Positions 52,018-60,646 of a DNA stretch of 64,000 bases are shown here, piece by piece. Origin of the DNA: DAIDKA01 sp035487155 (GTDB lineage Bacteria > Pseudomonadota > Gammaproteobacteria > Steroidobacterales > Steroidobacteraceae). The notes under the pieces were generated by a model, which ran no database searches, had not been told where the DNA came from, and saw nothing but the letters and a program-made list of their open reading frames with translations. Where the stretch lies: NCBI GenBank assembly GCA_035487155.1, contig DATHMK010000037.1, positions 62,001 to 126,000 of the forward strand, read 5' to 3'. The translations under genes and the position numbers were made by a program. The stretch's first letter is position 1, and every line of letters begins with the position of its first letter.

Positions 52018-52811
52018 CCCACTTTGCTGATGCGGCGAATCGCCAGCCCGCCGAACAGGACGGTGATGCCCAGCAGCACCGCGGCGCACAGCAATGGCGG
52101 CAGGAACTGGAACTTGCTCATGCCGGTCGTGGCGACCACGACCTGCTGCAGATGAAACGCCGGCCAGATCACCACCCACTTCTGCAGAAAAGCAGGCAGC
52201 GGAATGAACAGTCCCCCCAGGTAGATCATCGGCAGGTAGATGAGATTGGTGATGCCGGGCGCGGCGGCGCCGCTGAAGTGCGCGCCGATGAACAGGCCCA
52301 GCGCGCAGAACGGCAGCGCGCCCAATACCAGCACCACGCTCAGCACCAGCAGCTGCAGCTCTGAAAGGCTGATCTTGCCGGCGCACTTGGCGGCAATGAT
52401 CATGGTGCCGACGGCCAGGGCGGCGAAGAACATCGCCATGAGAAACTTCGCGACCAGATAGGAACCGGCCGGTGCCGGCAGGGCGCGCTTGAACCTTGCC
52501 AGGCCGGCATCGCGTTCGGGCGCCAGGGTCGAGCCCACGCCAAACAATGCCGGACCCATCACGGCCATGACGCAGAAGCCTATGAACAGGAAGTCGTACA
52601 CCCCCGGGTTCCGGGCGGCGGATGGTGTCGCCATGACCACGCCAAACAGCAGGTACAGCGGCGCCGGAATCAGCAGGAACGGGATGGCGAAGGCCGGCGC
52701 GCGCAGCATCCGCAGCGCCTCGTATCTTGCATCGTTGCAATAGGCGCGCAGCACGCGCCTGGAGGACATGACCGGCAGCGGTGTGGAAACAAGTGTTGCG
52801 CTGTGCATCAT
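52014..52811 (-). CDS. ABC-2 type transporter permease (second module)
   Basis: A 265-residue membrane protein with six hydrophobic segments (FAIPFLLIPAPLYLLFGVV, FLFIGFCVMAVMGPALFGV, ALPFCALGLFIGAHF and others), typical of ABC-2 export permeases. The glycine/proline-rich ITNLIYLPMIYLGGLFIPLPAF is the family's signature region. ATG 52811 overlaps the ATPase stop. With the ATPase next to it this forms one exporter; substrate unknown. Confidence 0.87.
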   Translation of the reverse strand: MMHSATLVSTPLPVMSSRRVLRAYCNDARYEALRMLRAPAFAIPFLLIPAPLYLLFGVVMATPSAARNPGVYDFLFIGFCVMAVMGPALFGVGSTLAPERDAGLARFKRALPAPAGSYLVAKFLMAMFFAALAVGTMIIAAKCAGKISLSELQLLVLSVVLVLGALPFCALGLFIGAHFSGAAAPGITNLIYLPMIYLGGLFIPLPAFLQKWVVIWPAFHLQQVVVATTGMSKFQFLPPLLCAAVLLGITVLFGGLAIRRISKVG

Positions 52812-53719
52812 GCAGCCTCTTTGGTCAGTTCGATGAAGGCCTCTGCCAGGCCTGCCTGCTGCACTTCTATGTTGGCCACGGCCTGATCGCGCGCCAGCAG
52901 GCGACGCAGCACGCCTTCGGCATCGGTGGCGAGAATGGTCAGGCGCTGCTCGCTGCGCGAAACGCACACCACTCCCGGCCAGTCGGCCAGCTCCGCGGTG
53001 GACAACGTGCTGTCGCAGCGTATGTGACGGCGCGACACGAGCGCGCGGACTTCACCGACCGTGCCGCTGGCGACGATGCGACCTTTGGACAGCACCACCA
53101 CGCGGTCGGCCAGGATTTCGGCCTCCTCGAGGTAGTGCGTGGTCAGCAATATCGAACAGCCGCCATCGCGCAGGCGGCGGATGGCAGCCCACAGGATCGC
53201 GCGTGCCGCGACATCCATCCCCACCGAGGGCTCGTCAAGGAACAGCACCGGCGGACGGCCGCAGATCGCCAGCGCGAACTGCACCTGGCGCTTCTGGCCA
53301 CCCGAGAGTTTGTCGTAGTAGCGCTGTGCCAGCGCCTTGATATGGGTGATCTCGAGGGCCTCATCGACGCTCATCGGATCGGGGTAGTAGCTGGCGGTCT
53401 GCTCGATGAGTTCGCGTACCTTCAGGCCATTGACCAGTCCGACATCCTGCATCATCACGCCGACACCGCGGCGCCGATCAACCGCCAGCGGTGAGCCGCC
53501 CAGCAATCTGGCCTCACCCGAATCCGGCTCGGCCAGGCCCAGCCACAGGGCGATGGCGCTGCTCTTGCCAGCGCCGTTGGGGCCCAGCAAGGCCATCAAT
53601 TCACCACGCCGCAGCTCAAGATCGATGCCCTGCAATGCCGTGATCCTGCCGTAGCTGCGCGTCACTGAGCGCAGCTCGGCCACCGCATCGAGGGAGTGGA
53701 AACGGTCCTGGGAAGCCAT
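52808..53719 (-). CDS. ABC transporter ATP-binding protein (second module)
   Basis: A 303-residue ABC ATPase. Walker A LLGPNGAGKSSAIALWLGL, signature LSGGQKRQVQFALAI, Walker B PVLFLDEPSVGMD and the His switch LLTTHYLEEAE are all present. A C-terminal extension of about 85 residues is normal for ABC-2 export ATPases. ATG 53719 starts the fold. It lies 12 bp downstream of the first permease gene, so all five ABC genes form one operon. Confidence 0.93.
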   Translation of the reverse strand: MASQDRFHSLDAVAELRSVTRSYGRITALQGIDLELRRGELMALLGPNGAGKSSAIALWLGLAEPDSGEARLLGGSPLAVDRRRGVGVMMQDVGLVNGLKVRELIEQTASYYPDPMSVDEALEITHIKALAQRYYDKLSGGQKRQVQFALAICGRPPVLFLDEPSVGMDVAARAILWAAIRRLRDGGCSILLTTHYLEEAEILADRVVVLSKGRIVASGTVGEVRALVSRRHIRCDSTLSTAELADWPGVVCVSRSEQRLTILATDAEGVLRRLLARDQAVANIEVQQAGLAEAFIELTKEAA

Positions 53720-53730
53720 GAGCAGACTCC

Positions 53731-54396
53731 TTAGAAATGGTCCCGGCGACGGGACAGCAAAGCCAGGGCAAAGATGAGGGTGAGCGCCATTACCGCCGCG
53801 TCGACGCACAGCCCCGTTACGGCGAAGCGGGTCCAGACCAGGGTCGGGCCATGCATGGGCTGCGCGTTCTGAGGCAGGTTCAGGTCGACCACGAACAGAC
53901 TGAAGCAGATATTCACCACCACGATGACAGCGGCGGACATGAGTTCGGACTTCACCGCAAACAGCACCGCGAGCATGACGCTGAACAGCGCCAGCGCGAA
54001 CATCTGCAGCAGCAGCACGTACACGATCATGCCGCGGTCCTGGCCCGGCAGCAGGAACAGGCTCGCTGCAATGCTGGTCAGCACCAGCCAGGGAATGCCG
54101 TAGGCCAGATATCCTGATACCAGTTTGGACAGGTCATACCGAAAGCCCGAGATCGGCAGGCTCAGTGCGAACAGGTGCGAGAGGCCCTTGCGCTCGGCCA
54201 TCAGGCTGTACATGGCGATGAAGATGCCGCTGGCGATGTCAGCCGTCAGAAACAGCACCCCGCCCACGGCTAATCCGACTTTTCCAAGACTGGTCAGCAC
54301 CACGGCCAGCAGGCAGGTCAGGACCGTCACGATCATGATGCCGCGCTGCAGATACAAGTCCTTGCGCACCAGGGCCCAGAACACTGAAGAGCTCAT
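53731..54396 (-). CDS. ABC-2 type transporter permease (first module)
   Basis: A 221-residue polytopic membrane protein with about six helices. The start MSSSVFWALVRKDLYLQRG is the usual cytoplasmic lead into helix 1 of such permeases. It is smaller than the second permease and unrelated in sequence at a glance. ATG 54396 overlaps the ATPase stop (ATGA). Substrate unknown. Confidence 0.85.
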   Translation of the reverse strand: MSSSVFWALVRKDLYLQRGIMIVTVLTCLLAVVLTSLGKVGLAVGGVLFLTADIASGIFIAMYSLMAERKGLSHLFALSLPISGFRYDLSKLVSGYLAYGIPWLVLTSIAASLFLLPGQDRGMIVYVLLLQMFALALFSVMLAVLFAVKSELMSAAVIVVVNICFSLFVVDLNLPQNAQPMHGPTLVWTRFAVTGLCVDAAVMALTLIFALALLSRRRDHF

Positions 54397-55301
54397 GATG
54401 GCTCCCGCTCGCGGCTGCGCATCACGCAGGCAACGAAAATCTCTTCCAGCGACATTCGCTGCACATCGCGCACGCGCCCGCCACTTTGTTCCAGCAGCGC
54501 CTGGGTCTGCGGCAGGTAATTGTCGGTGGTGAGCACCGCGACACGCTCGCCAAGCGACACGTCCACCACATCCGCCAGCCTTGGCAACACCACGCCGGTC
54601 GGCACGTCGACCGATATGCGGCGCCATCTTTCCAGGAACGACTCCTTGTCGCGGGAGTCGACCAGCCGTCCCCGGTCGATGAAGGCGATCTGGTCACAGA
54701 TGCGTTCCACGTCCTGCGTGTTGTGCGAGGAGAACAGGATCGAACGCCGCTCGTCGCGCACGATTTCCATGAGTTCCGCCAGCAGCTCGTGGCGTGCGAC
54801 CGGGTCCAGGCCCGAGGTGGGCTCATCCAGTACCAGCAGCGCGGGTCGACGCGCCAGTGCCAGCAGCAGCAGCGCCTTCACGTGCTCGCCGCGCGACAGC
54901 TTGGTGACGGTCTGCTCGGCGCGCAGATTGAAACGCTTGAGCAGTTGCCGGGCGTAGAGTTCATCCCACTGCGGATAAATCGAGGCGACGAAGCGCATAT
55001 GCCAATCGAGCGTCGCGTTGCTGAACAGCCGCATGTCATCGGAGACGAAAGCTATGGCGCGCTTGGCTTGCTCGACCTGATCGGGAATTCGAAAGCCGAG
55101 CGCTTCGATGGCCCCGGCATCGGCCGCGACCAATCCCATGAGCAGTCGGATGGTGGTGCTTTTGCCGGCGCCATTGGGCCCCACCAGTCCCATGATCTGG
55201 CCCTGTGGCAGGCTCAGGTTCAGGCCCTCGAGCCTGAAGTAGCTGAACGTCTTGCTGACGCCCTGCAGGCAGAAGGCATTGGCGGGAAGGTCGGTGCTCA
55301 T
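54393..55301 (-). CDS. ABC transporter ATP-binding protein (first module)
   Basis: A 302-residue ABC ATPase with Walker A LVGPNGAGKSTTIRLLMGL, a signature region LSRGEHVKALLLLALA (LSRGE in place of LSGGQ, a variant common in YtrB-like ATPases), Walker B LLVLDEPTSGLDP and His switch FSSHNTQDVE. The start ATG overlaps the GntR regulator stop by 4 bp. The set GntR-ATPase-permease resembles Bacillus ytrABC-type antibiotic-stress operons; the ligand is unknown. Confidence 0.92.
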   Translation of the reverse strand: MSTDLPANAFCLQGVSKTFSYFRLEGLNLSLPQGQIMGLVGPNGAGKSTTIRLLMGLVAADAGAIEALGFRIPDQVEQAKRAIAFVSDDMRLFSNATLDWHMRFVASIYPQWDELYARQLLKRFNLRAEQTVTKLSRGEHVKALLLLALARRPALLVLDEPTSGLDPVARHELLAELMEIVRDERRSILFSSHNTQDVERICDQIAFIDRGRLVDSRDKESFLERWRRISVDVPTGVVLPRLADVVDVSLGERVAVLTTDNYLPQTQALLEQSGGRVRDVQRMSLEEIFVACVMRSREREPS

Positions 55302-55690
55302 GGCTGTCTCTTTTGCAGATCGCGTTCGATTTCGCGCAGGCGTTCGACCAGGGCTTCACCCTTGATGCCCAGCAGGGCGGCCGTGTGCACGGCCGCGGTG
55401 AGCTGTTCGTCAAGCTCCTGCGCCTGTAGGTGCGAACCCAGGTTGGCGTTCTCGGCAACGAACGAACCGCGCCCCTGCCTGGTGAGGATTACCCCTTCAT
55501 GCTCAAGTTCGAGGTAGGCGCGCTTGATGGTGATGACGCTGACCCGTGTGCTCACCGCCAGCGCGCGTATGGAAGGAATCTCCTCGCCCGGCTGCAGCTC
55601 GCCCACGGCGATGCGGTGCCGGAGCTGCTCCTTGATCTGCAGATACATCGGACGCGGATCCGTCTGCGAGACCTGAATGGGGATGTGCAT
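55298..55690 (-). CDS. GntR-family (YtrA subfamily) transcriptional regulator
   Basis: A 130-residue repressor. The N-terminal winged helix (PMYLQIKEQLRHRIAVGELQPGEEIPSIRALA, then VITIKRAYLELEHEGVI) is canonical; the short C-terminal helical part marks the YtrA subfamily, which lacks a large effector domain. I chose ATG 55690, matching the MxIxI...P-Y-x-Q-I start of the subfamily. It heads the double ABC operon and likely represses it until an envelope-active compound appears. Confidence 0.9.
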   Translation of the reverse strand: MHIPIQVSQTDPRPMYLQIKEQLRHRIAVGELQPGEEIPSIRALAVSTRVSVITIKRAYLELEHEGVILTRQGRGSFVAENANLGSHLQAQELDEQLTAAVHTAALLGIKGEALVERLREIERDLQKRQP

Positions 55691-55694
55691 GTCA

Positions 55695-55740
55695 GTATTC
55701 ACTGTATGCACAGTATGCACGGGTGGCCGGGACGAGTAAA
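55695..55740 (-). promoter_or_regulatory. gntR promoter overlapping three tandem 9-bp repeats
   Basis: On the plus strand GTATTCACT, GTATGCACA and GTATGCACG follow each other at 55695-55721 with a 9-bp period. On the minus strand TTTACT (55735-55740) and CATACT (55712-55717), spaced 17 bp, form a plausible -35/-10 pair, so the repeats cover the -10 and start site. Initiation near 55705 would leave a leader of only about 15 nt. Autorepression by the GntR protein is inferred. Confidence 0.6.
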
Positions 55741-55831
55741 GACCCCTATTAACTCACTTGTGAAACAATCATGTTGCCCCTGTGGAGTTTTGTATCATTG
55801 GCAGAGGAGTTCCAGTTTTGGGGGATCCGCC

Positions 55832-56296
55832 ATGAACGAGAAACCCATCAGCGCGCTTGCCATTCAGGGTGTCAACCGAACCATCTACCCCGCACCCTTT
55901 GCCAGCGTCGTGGCCGGCCGGACCAAGCGACGGCTGGGCGATCACTTCGGACTCACTCATTTCGGCGTCAATCTCACGCAGCTGGCACCGGGTGCCGCAT
56001 CTGCGCTGCTGCACCGTCACTCACTCGAAGATGAGCTGATCTACATCATTTCAGGCACCGCGGTGCTGATCCTCGATGGCGAGGAGTTCGTCCTGAAAAG
56101 CGGCGACTGCTGCGGGTTCAAGGCCGGCGGCCAGGCCCATCGGCTCCTGAACCGCAGCGACGGGCCGGTGAGCTACCTTGAAATCGGCAATCGCGCGCCC
56201 GCGGATGAGGTCGAATATCCCAACGATGATCTCAAGGTCGGCACCGCCCCTGATGGCAGCCGCTTTGCGGCCCACAAGGACGGCACGCCCTATTGA
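55832..56296 (+). CDS. Cupin-domain protein
   Basis: A 154-residue beta-barrel cupin. The metal motif 1 reads ALLHRHSLEDELIYIISG (HxH...E) and motif 2 GQAHRLLNRSDGP (H). Such proteins include sugar isomerases, dioxygenases and many of unknown activity. It stands between the divergent GntR gene and the convergent mscS, whose 3' end it overlaps by 7 bp. The upstream 110 bp show no strong promoter. Confidence 0.85.
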   Translation: MNEKPISALAIQGVNRTIYPAPFASVVAGRTKRRLGDHFGLTHFGVNLTQLAPGAASALLHRHSLEDELIYIISGTAVLILDGEEFVLKSGDCCGFKAGGQAHRLLNRSDGPVSYLEIGNRAPADEVEYPNDDLKVGTAPDGSRFAAHKDGTPY

Positions 56297-57399
56297 GCGC
56301 TGGCCACCGGTAGTGGCGCCCTGGTGGGCATCGGAACCTGCGCCGGGGTCGGGAACTGCACACCCATCTCCCGGATCTTCTCCAGCAGCGCGATCAGGAT
56401 GCCGTGCTGCACTTCCGCATAGACCTGCTGCTCCGGCGCGCGCACGAAGTACACCACCTCGTAGCGCAGCGCGGTCTCGGACAAAGTCAGCAGATTGCAG
56501 CGCAGGAAGCGTGCGCGCGGTGAGGCTTCCACGATGCTGCGCACGACCTCCGGCAATGCCTTCAGAACCGCCACCGGCGTGTCATGCACCACGGGGATCT
56601 CGAAGCACACGCGGCGCTCGCTCATGCGCCCGAAGTTGCGGATGCGCGATTTGGTGATGTCGGCATTCGACACGACGATCTGCTCGCCGGTGATGCTGCG
56701 GATGCGCGTGCTCTTGACTCCGATGTACTCGACCGTGCCGGTCAGCGTATCCACCGTCAGCAGATCACCGAGCACGAAGGGCTTGTCCATCGCGATGGAC
56801 ATCGAGGCCAGAAGATCGCCCAGCACCGCCTGGACCGCCAGGGCGACCGCGATTCCGCCGATTCCCAGTCCCGCCAGCAGCGGCCTGATGGCGACGCCGA
56901 GATTGTCCAGCGCCAGCAGCAGGGCCAGCCCCCAGATCAGCACGCCGGCGACAAACAGGATGATCTGTATCGACCCGGCCAGCACCGAATCATGGCCCTG
57001 CGCGCTGCGCCGGCGCTGATCGATGGAATAACGCAGGGTGGCCATGGCCCAGCGGGCGATCTGGTACCAGAAGATCAGCGTGATGAGGATGTCGACGCCA
57101 TGGTCGATGCGATGCGCGAGGTGATTGGCAGGCGGGAATTCAAGCTGCTCGAAGGCGCTGTAGAGGGCCACGCCCCATATGAACAGGCGGGTGGTCTTCT
57201 CTATCAGCTGCGCGGTGAGATCAAGCGCCACCGGCGGGGGTCGCCCGGATTCGGTCCAACGGCGGCGACGTGCGCGGAAGACGCCGCGAAATGCCAGCAG
57301 GCCGACGAACACGGCCAGAAAGACCATCAGCGCCAGTGACCAGTCCCCGACGCTATTCCACAGCAGCTCGCGTTTCCAGAACTGATCCAGGTTCGGCAT
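56290..57399 (-). CDS. MscS-family mechanosensitive channel
   Basis: A 369-residue small-conductance channel or relative. Four to five N-terminal membrane helices, then the pore-lining helix with the Gly/Ala pattern GIGGIAVALAVQAVLGDLLAS, then the beta domain (DKPFVLGDLLTV, GTVEYIGVKSTRIRSITGEQIVVSNADI) typical of the MscS family, and a C-terminal alpha/beta region. It protects against osmotic downshock. It lies 29 bp downstream of ntrC on the same strand. Confidence 0.93.
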   Translation of the reverse strand: MPNLDQFWKRELLWNSVGDWSLALMVFLAVFVGLLAFRGVFRARRRRWTESGRPPPVALDLTAQLIEKTTRLFIWGVALYSAFEQLEFPPANHLAHRIDHGVDILITLIFWYQIARWAMATLRYSIDQRRRSAQGHDSVLAGSIQIILFVAGVLIWGLALLLALDNLGVAIRPLLAGLGIGGIAVALAVQAVLGDLLASMSIAMDKPFVLGDLLTVDTLTGTVEYIGVKSTRIRSITGEQIVVSNADITKSRIRNFGRMSERRVCFEIPVVHDTPVAVLKALPEVVRSIVEASPRARFLRCNLLTLSETALRYEVVYFVRAPEQQVYAEVQHGILIALLEKIREMGVQFPTPAQVPMPTRAPLPVASAQ

Positions 57400-57428
57400 A
57401 GGTCGCCGATTTTCTCACGGAACGGGCG

Positions 57429-58832
57429 CTATTCGGCAGTGTTCATCCCCAGTTCCTTGAGCTTTCGGGTCAGGGTGTTGCGGCCCCAGCCCAGGAGCTT
57501 TGCGGCGTCCTGGCGATGCCCCTGCGTGCGTTTGAGCGCCGCGCGTATCAGCACCCGCTCGAATTCCGGCTGCGCATCCAGCAGCAGCGGACGCTTGCCG
57601 ACCATGGCCTGGCGGTCCGCCCAGCTGGCGAGCGCCTTCGCCCAGTCAACTTCGGCCGACGTCTCCGCGTCCGCCGCCAGCTCCGCCGGCAGATCCTCGA
57701 TGCGTATCTCCGAGCCCGGCGCCAGCACCGTCAGGCGGCGGCACAGATTGACCAGTTCACGCACGTTACCCGGCCAGGTATGGGCCGCGAGTTTCTCCTT
57801 GGCATCGGCAGCCAGCGCCTTGGGCTCAACGCCCAGCTCCATGGCTGCGACGTGCAGGTAATGATCCAGAAGTTCCGGAATGTCCTCGGAGCGCGCCCGC
57901 AGCGGTGGCAGCTCGATGCGTATGACATTCAGGCGGTGATACAGATCCTCGCGGAACACACCGCGCTGCACCCGGTCCTGAAGGTTCTGGTGCGTCGCGG
58001 CTATGACGCGCACATCGACCCGTATCGGGGTCTGGCCCCCGACCCGGTAGAACTCCCCTTCGGCCAGTACCCGCAGCAGGCGGGTCTGCAGCGGTGTCGA
58101 CATGTCCCCGATTTCATCCAGGAACAGGGTGCCGCCGTCGGCCTGTTCGAAGCGACCCCGGCGCAGGCTGTCGGCGCCGGTGAAGGCGCCTTTTTCGTGG
58201 CCGAAGAGTTCGGATTCGAGCAGTTCGCTGGGAATCGCCGAGGTGTTCAGGGCGATGAAGGGTTTGGCGGCGCGCGGTGAGTGCTCGTGCAGCGCGCGCG
58301 CCACCAGTTCCTTGCCGGTTCCCGACTCACCGGTGATCAGCACCGTGACACTGGAGCGCGAGAGCCGGCCGATGGCGCGAAACACCTGCTGCATGGCCGC
58401 CGCGCGACCCAGCAGTTCGGGGATCGGCGGCGGACTGCCGCCATCACCGGCGCTCGGGGTCCCGGTGCGTGCCGCGCGCCGCACCAGGTCCACGGCCTGG
58501 TCGATATCGAAGGGCTTGGGCAGGTATTCGAAGGCTCCGCTCTCGTAGGCCGACACGGCGTTGCCCAGATCCGCATAGGCCGTCATCACGATCACCGGCA
58601 GCGTCGGGCGCGTCTCGCGGATCCTCTTCAGCAGCTCAAGGCCTGACTGGCCAGACATGCGGATGTCGGTGATCAGAACATCCGGCGCATCGCCACGCAA
58701 TGCCGTAAGTGCGGGCTCGGCCGAGTCAAAAGTCCTCGGCAGCATGCCGCCATTGCGCAAGGCGCGCTCCAACACCCAGCGGATCGATGCGTCATCGTCC
58801 ACCAGCCACACGCGAAGATTCAATGTACTCAT
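57429..58832 (-). CDS. glnG: Nitrogen regulation response regulator NtrC (sigma-54 activator)
   Basis: A 467-residue activator: receiver (Asp56 in VLITDIRMSG), AAA+ domain with Walker A GESGTGKELVA and the sigma-54-contacting GAFTGA loop (HEKGAFTGADSLRRGRF), Walker B GGTLFLDEIGDMS, and a Fis-type helix-turn-helix (LLGWGRNTLTRKLKELG). The receiver motif reads RMSGQSG where most NtrC have RMPGMDG. Its ATG overlaps the ntrB stop by 4 bp, so it is the translationally coupled partner of NtrB. It should activate glnA, whose sigma-54 promoter lies nearby. Confidence 0.96.
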   Translation of the reverse strand: MSTLNLRVWLVDDDASIRWVLERALRNGGMLPRTFDSAEPALTALRGDAPDVLITDIRMSGQSGLELLKRIRETRPTLPVIVMTAYADLGNAVSAYESGAFEYLPKPFDIDQAVDLVRRAARTGTPSAGDGGSPPPIPELLGRAAAMQQVFRAIGRLSRSSVTVLITGESGTGKELVARALHEHSPRAAKPFIALNTSAIPSELLESELFGHEKGAFTGADSLRRGRFEQADGGTLFLDEIGDMSTPLQTRLLRVLAEGEFYRVGGQTPIRVDVRVIAATHQNLQDRVQRGVFREDLYHRLNVIRIELPPLRARSEDIPELLDHYLHVAAMELGVEPKALAADAKEKLAAHTWPGNVRELVNLCRRLTVLAPGSEIRIEDLPAELAADAETSAEVDWAKALASWADRQAMVGKRPLLLDAQPEFERVLIRAALKRTQGHRQDAAKLLGWGRNTLTRKLKELGMNTAE

Positions 58833-59923
58833 ACGGGTTCCTCGAGAGGCAGCATCAGCTTGAACACTGTCCGGCCGGGCTCACTCTCAAATTCGATCAG
58901 GCCTCCATGGCGCGTGACCAGATCCTGGGCCACCGCCAGTCCCAGGCCAGTGCCCGTGGATCGGCCCGTGACCAATGGGTAGAAGATGCTGGCACGAAGC
59001 GCCGCGGGCACGCCGGGCCCATCATCCTCGACCTGCACTCCGGCGGCCAGTCGGTGGCGCCGTCCGGCGATGCTGATGTTGGAAAAAGCGCGGGTACGCA
59101 GCGTGATATGCCCCTGGTCGCCGATGGCCTGCAGGGCATTGCGGGCCACATTGAGCAGCGCCTGTATCAGTTGATTGCGGTCAAAACTGGCGCCGGGCAG
59201 GCTCGGATCGTAATCGCGCTCGATCACGACCCCGGGCGGGGCCTCGGCGCGCAGCAGGTGATAGACATGCTCGCACAGCTCATGGATGTTCAGCTGGGTC
59301 TTCTGCAGCGGCCGGTTCGGTCCGGTCATCGAGGCGACCAGCGCGCTCAAGCGGTCGGCCTCGAAGATGATGACGTTGGTGTATTCCTTGAGGTTTTCGT
59401 TGGGCAGCTCGCGTTCCAGAAGCTGCGCCGCGCCGCGCAGGCCACCCAGCGGATTTTTTATCTCGTGCGCCAGCTGGCGCAGCATCATGCGACTGCTGTC
59501 CAGGCGCACCAGCATGTCGTTCTCGCGCGATATTCGCTGGCGCGCCGTCGTGTCGGTGAGCTCGAGCAGCAGGTGAGTTCCGGTCACCTCCCCTTCCAGC
59601 GGCGTAATGGTGACGTCCACGATCCGCGGTTCGCGCGGTGTCGACTTGAGATTCAGGACCAGCTCCCGATCGGCGAAGGCTTCACCGGTCTCGATGGAGC
59701 GGCGCAGAATCGGCAGCAGTCCGTTTGATTCCAGCAGGTGATCACCAAAGGGCCGGCCGCGGCTCTGGTTGAGACTGAAGGCCAGCAGATCCTGCGCCGC
59801 CACGTTGGCATAGATGGGGCACAGCTGCGCGTCGAGCAGCATGATTCCGGTGGACAGTGCATTGAGCAGATCCGCCGAATCGAAATGTGACAGCGGTGAG
59901 GGCAGGGAGTGCTCACCGGGCAC
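58829..59923 (-). CDS. glnL: Nitrogen regulation sensor kinase NtrB
   Basis: A 364-residue soluble histidine kinase: PAS domain (about residues 18-125), HisKA with His153 in LRQLAHEIKNPLGGLRGAAQLL, and ATPase with NxxxNAxQA (LLNVARNALQAI), DDGPGVP and GTGLGLAVA. PII protein would regulate its kinase/phosphatase balance. ATGA overlap with ntrC. Between it and glnA stands the DUF4124 gene. Confidence 0.96.
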   Translation of the reverse strand: MPGEHSLPSPLSHFDSADLLNALSTGIMLLDAQLCPIYANVAAQDLLAFSLNQSRGRPFGDHLLESNGLLPILRRSIETGEAFADRELVLNLKSTPREPRIVDVTITPLEGEVTGTHLLLELTDTTARQRISRENDMLVRLDSSRMMLRQLAHEIKNPLGGLRGAAQLLERELPNENLKEYTNVIIFEADRLSALVASMTGPNRPLQKTQLNIHELCEHVYHLLRAEAPPGVVIERDYDPSLPGASFDRNQLIQALLNVARNALQAIGDQGHITLRTRAFSNISIAGRRHRLAAGVQVEDDGPGVPAALRASIFYPLVTGRSTGTGLGLAVAQDLVTRHGGLIEFESEPGRTVFKLMLPLEEPV

Positions 59924-59947
59924 GAGGCACCTCGAACCGCAGCGGTG

Positions 59948-60520
59948 CTAGTGAGGGACGCCCACTCCCGGCGCCTTGGGCGCACCGGGCACCGTGGGTG
60001 CCATGGGCGCGGTGTCGCCGCCGGCCGCCGAGCGCTGCCTGACGGAAAACGAAACCGGAGCACCCTGACAGCTGACCTCGCCATGATCGTTGGTCACTTG
60101 CAGGGTCAGTGTGTGCTCGCCGCGCTCCACCTGGCCCAGCGCGAAGCCGCCGCCGGGTCCCAGCGAGCCGGAGATGTCGGCGCCATCCAGGCGCAGCATG
60201 GTCTGGCTGCCCTCGCCGGCATGGGCGAGCGTCACATGTCCGGTTATGGCATAGGTTTCGAGGAACACCTGTCCGGCGGCGGGCGTGTCGATGACGCACA
60301 CGGGCGGAGCCGTGGCCGGAGCCGGCGCCGCGGCGGGTGGTGCCGCCGCGGGTGGCGGCGCGCCATAGGTCTGGGCGCCGGCAACCTCGATCTTCTGCGC
60401 CTTGGGATTGGGCTGATCGCTGAAATGCACCACCCCGTTGTCGTCCACCCATTTGTAGACGGTGGCCGCCCAGGCACCGGTGCACGCGCCCAGCAGGATC
60501 AGTAGTGGCAGTCCTCGCAT
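59948..60520 (-). CDS. Secreted DUF4124-domain protein
   Basis: A 190-residue exported protein. A signal peptide (residues 1-18, ending AWA) precedes the DUF4124 motif TVYKWVDDNGVVHFSDQPNP, then a long Ala/Pro linker (about residues 52-73) and an Ig-like beta-sandwich (VCVIDTPAAGQVFLE, HTLTLQVTNDHGEVSCQGAPVSFSV) with two Cys that could form a disulfide. Genes of this type are often found in glnA-ntrBC neighbourhoods; function unknown. It lies 24 bp upstream of ntrB. Confidence 0.83.
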   Translation of the reverse strand: MRGLPLLILLGACTGAWAATVYKWVDDNGVVHFSDQPNPKAQKIEVAGAQTYGAPPPAAAPPAAAPAPATAPPVCVIDTPAAGQVFLETYAITGHVTLAHAGEGSQTMLRLDGADISGSLGPGGGFALGQVERGEHTLTLQVTNDHGEVSCQGAPVSFSVRQRSAAGGDTAPMAPTVPGAPKAPGVGVPH

Positions 60521-60562
60521 ACACCCGAAGCATAGCCCCGAGTGCGGCCCAGGACAAAGATA

Positions 60563-60603
60563 CCCTGCACCCGCGCCCCCCCGCGGTCAGCGGGGGGGCA
60601 GGG
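60563..60603 (-). terminator. GC-rich hairpin downstream of glnA
   Basis: A 10-bp stem, GCCCCCCCGC with GCGGGGGGGC (60575-60584 and 60590-60599), loop of five bases, extended by CCCTGC/GCAGGG flanks (60563-60568 and 60598-60603, partly overlapping the stem). It lies 44 bp beyond the glnA stop on the minus strand. No U-tract follows, only TATCTTTG, so termination may be partial, with read-through into the DUF4124-ntrBC genes. Confidence 0.5.
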
Positions 60604-60646
60604 TCGTTGAAGTTCCACGGCACATTGTCAAAAACTGCCACCTTCA

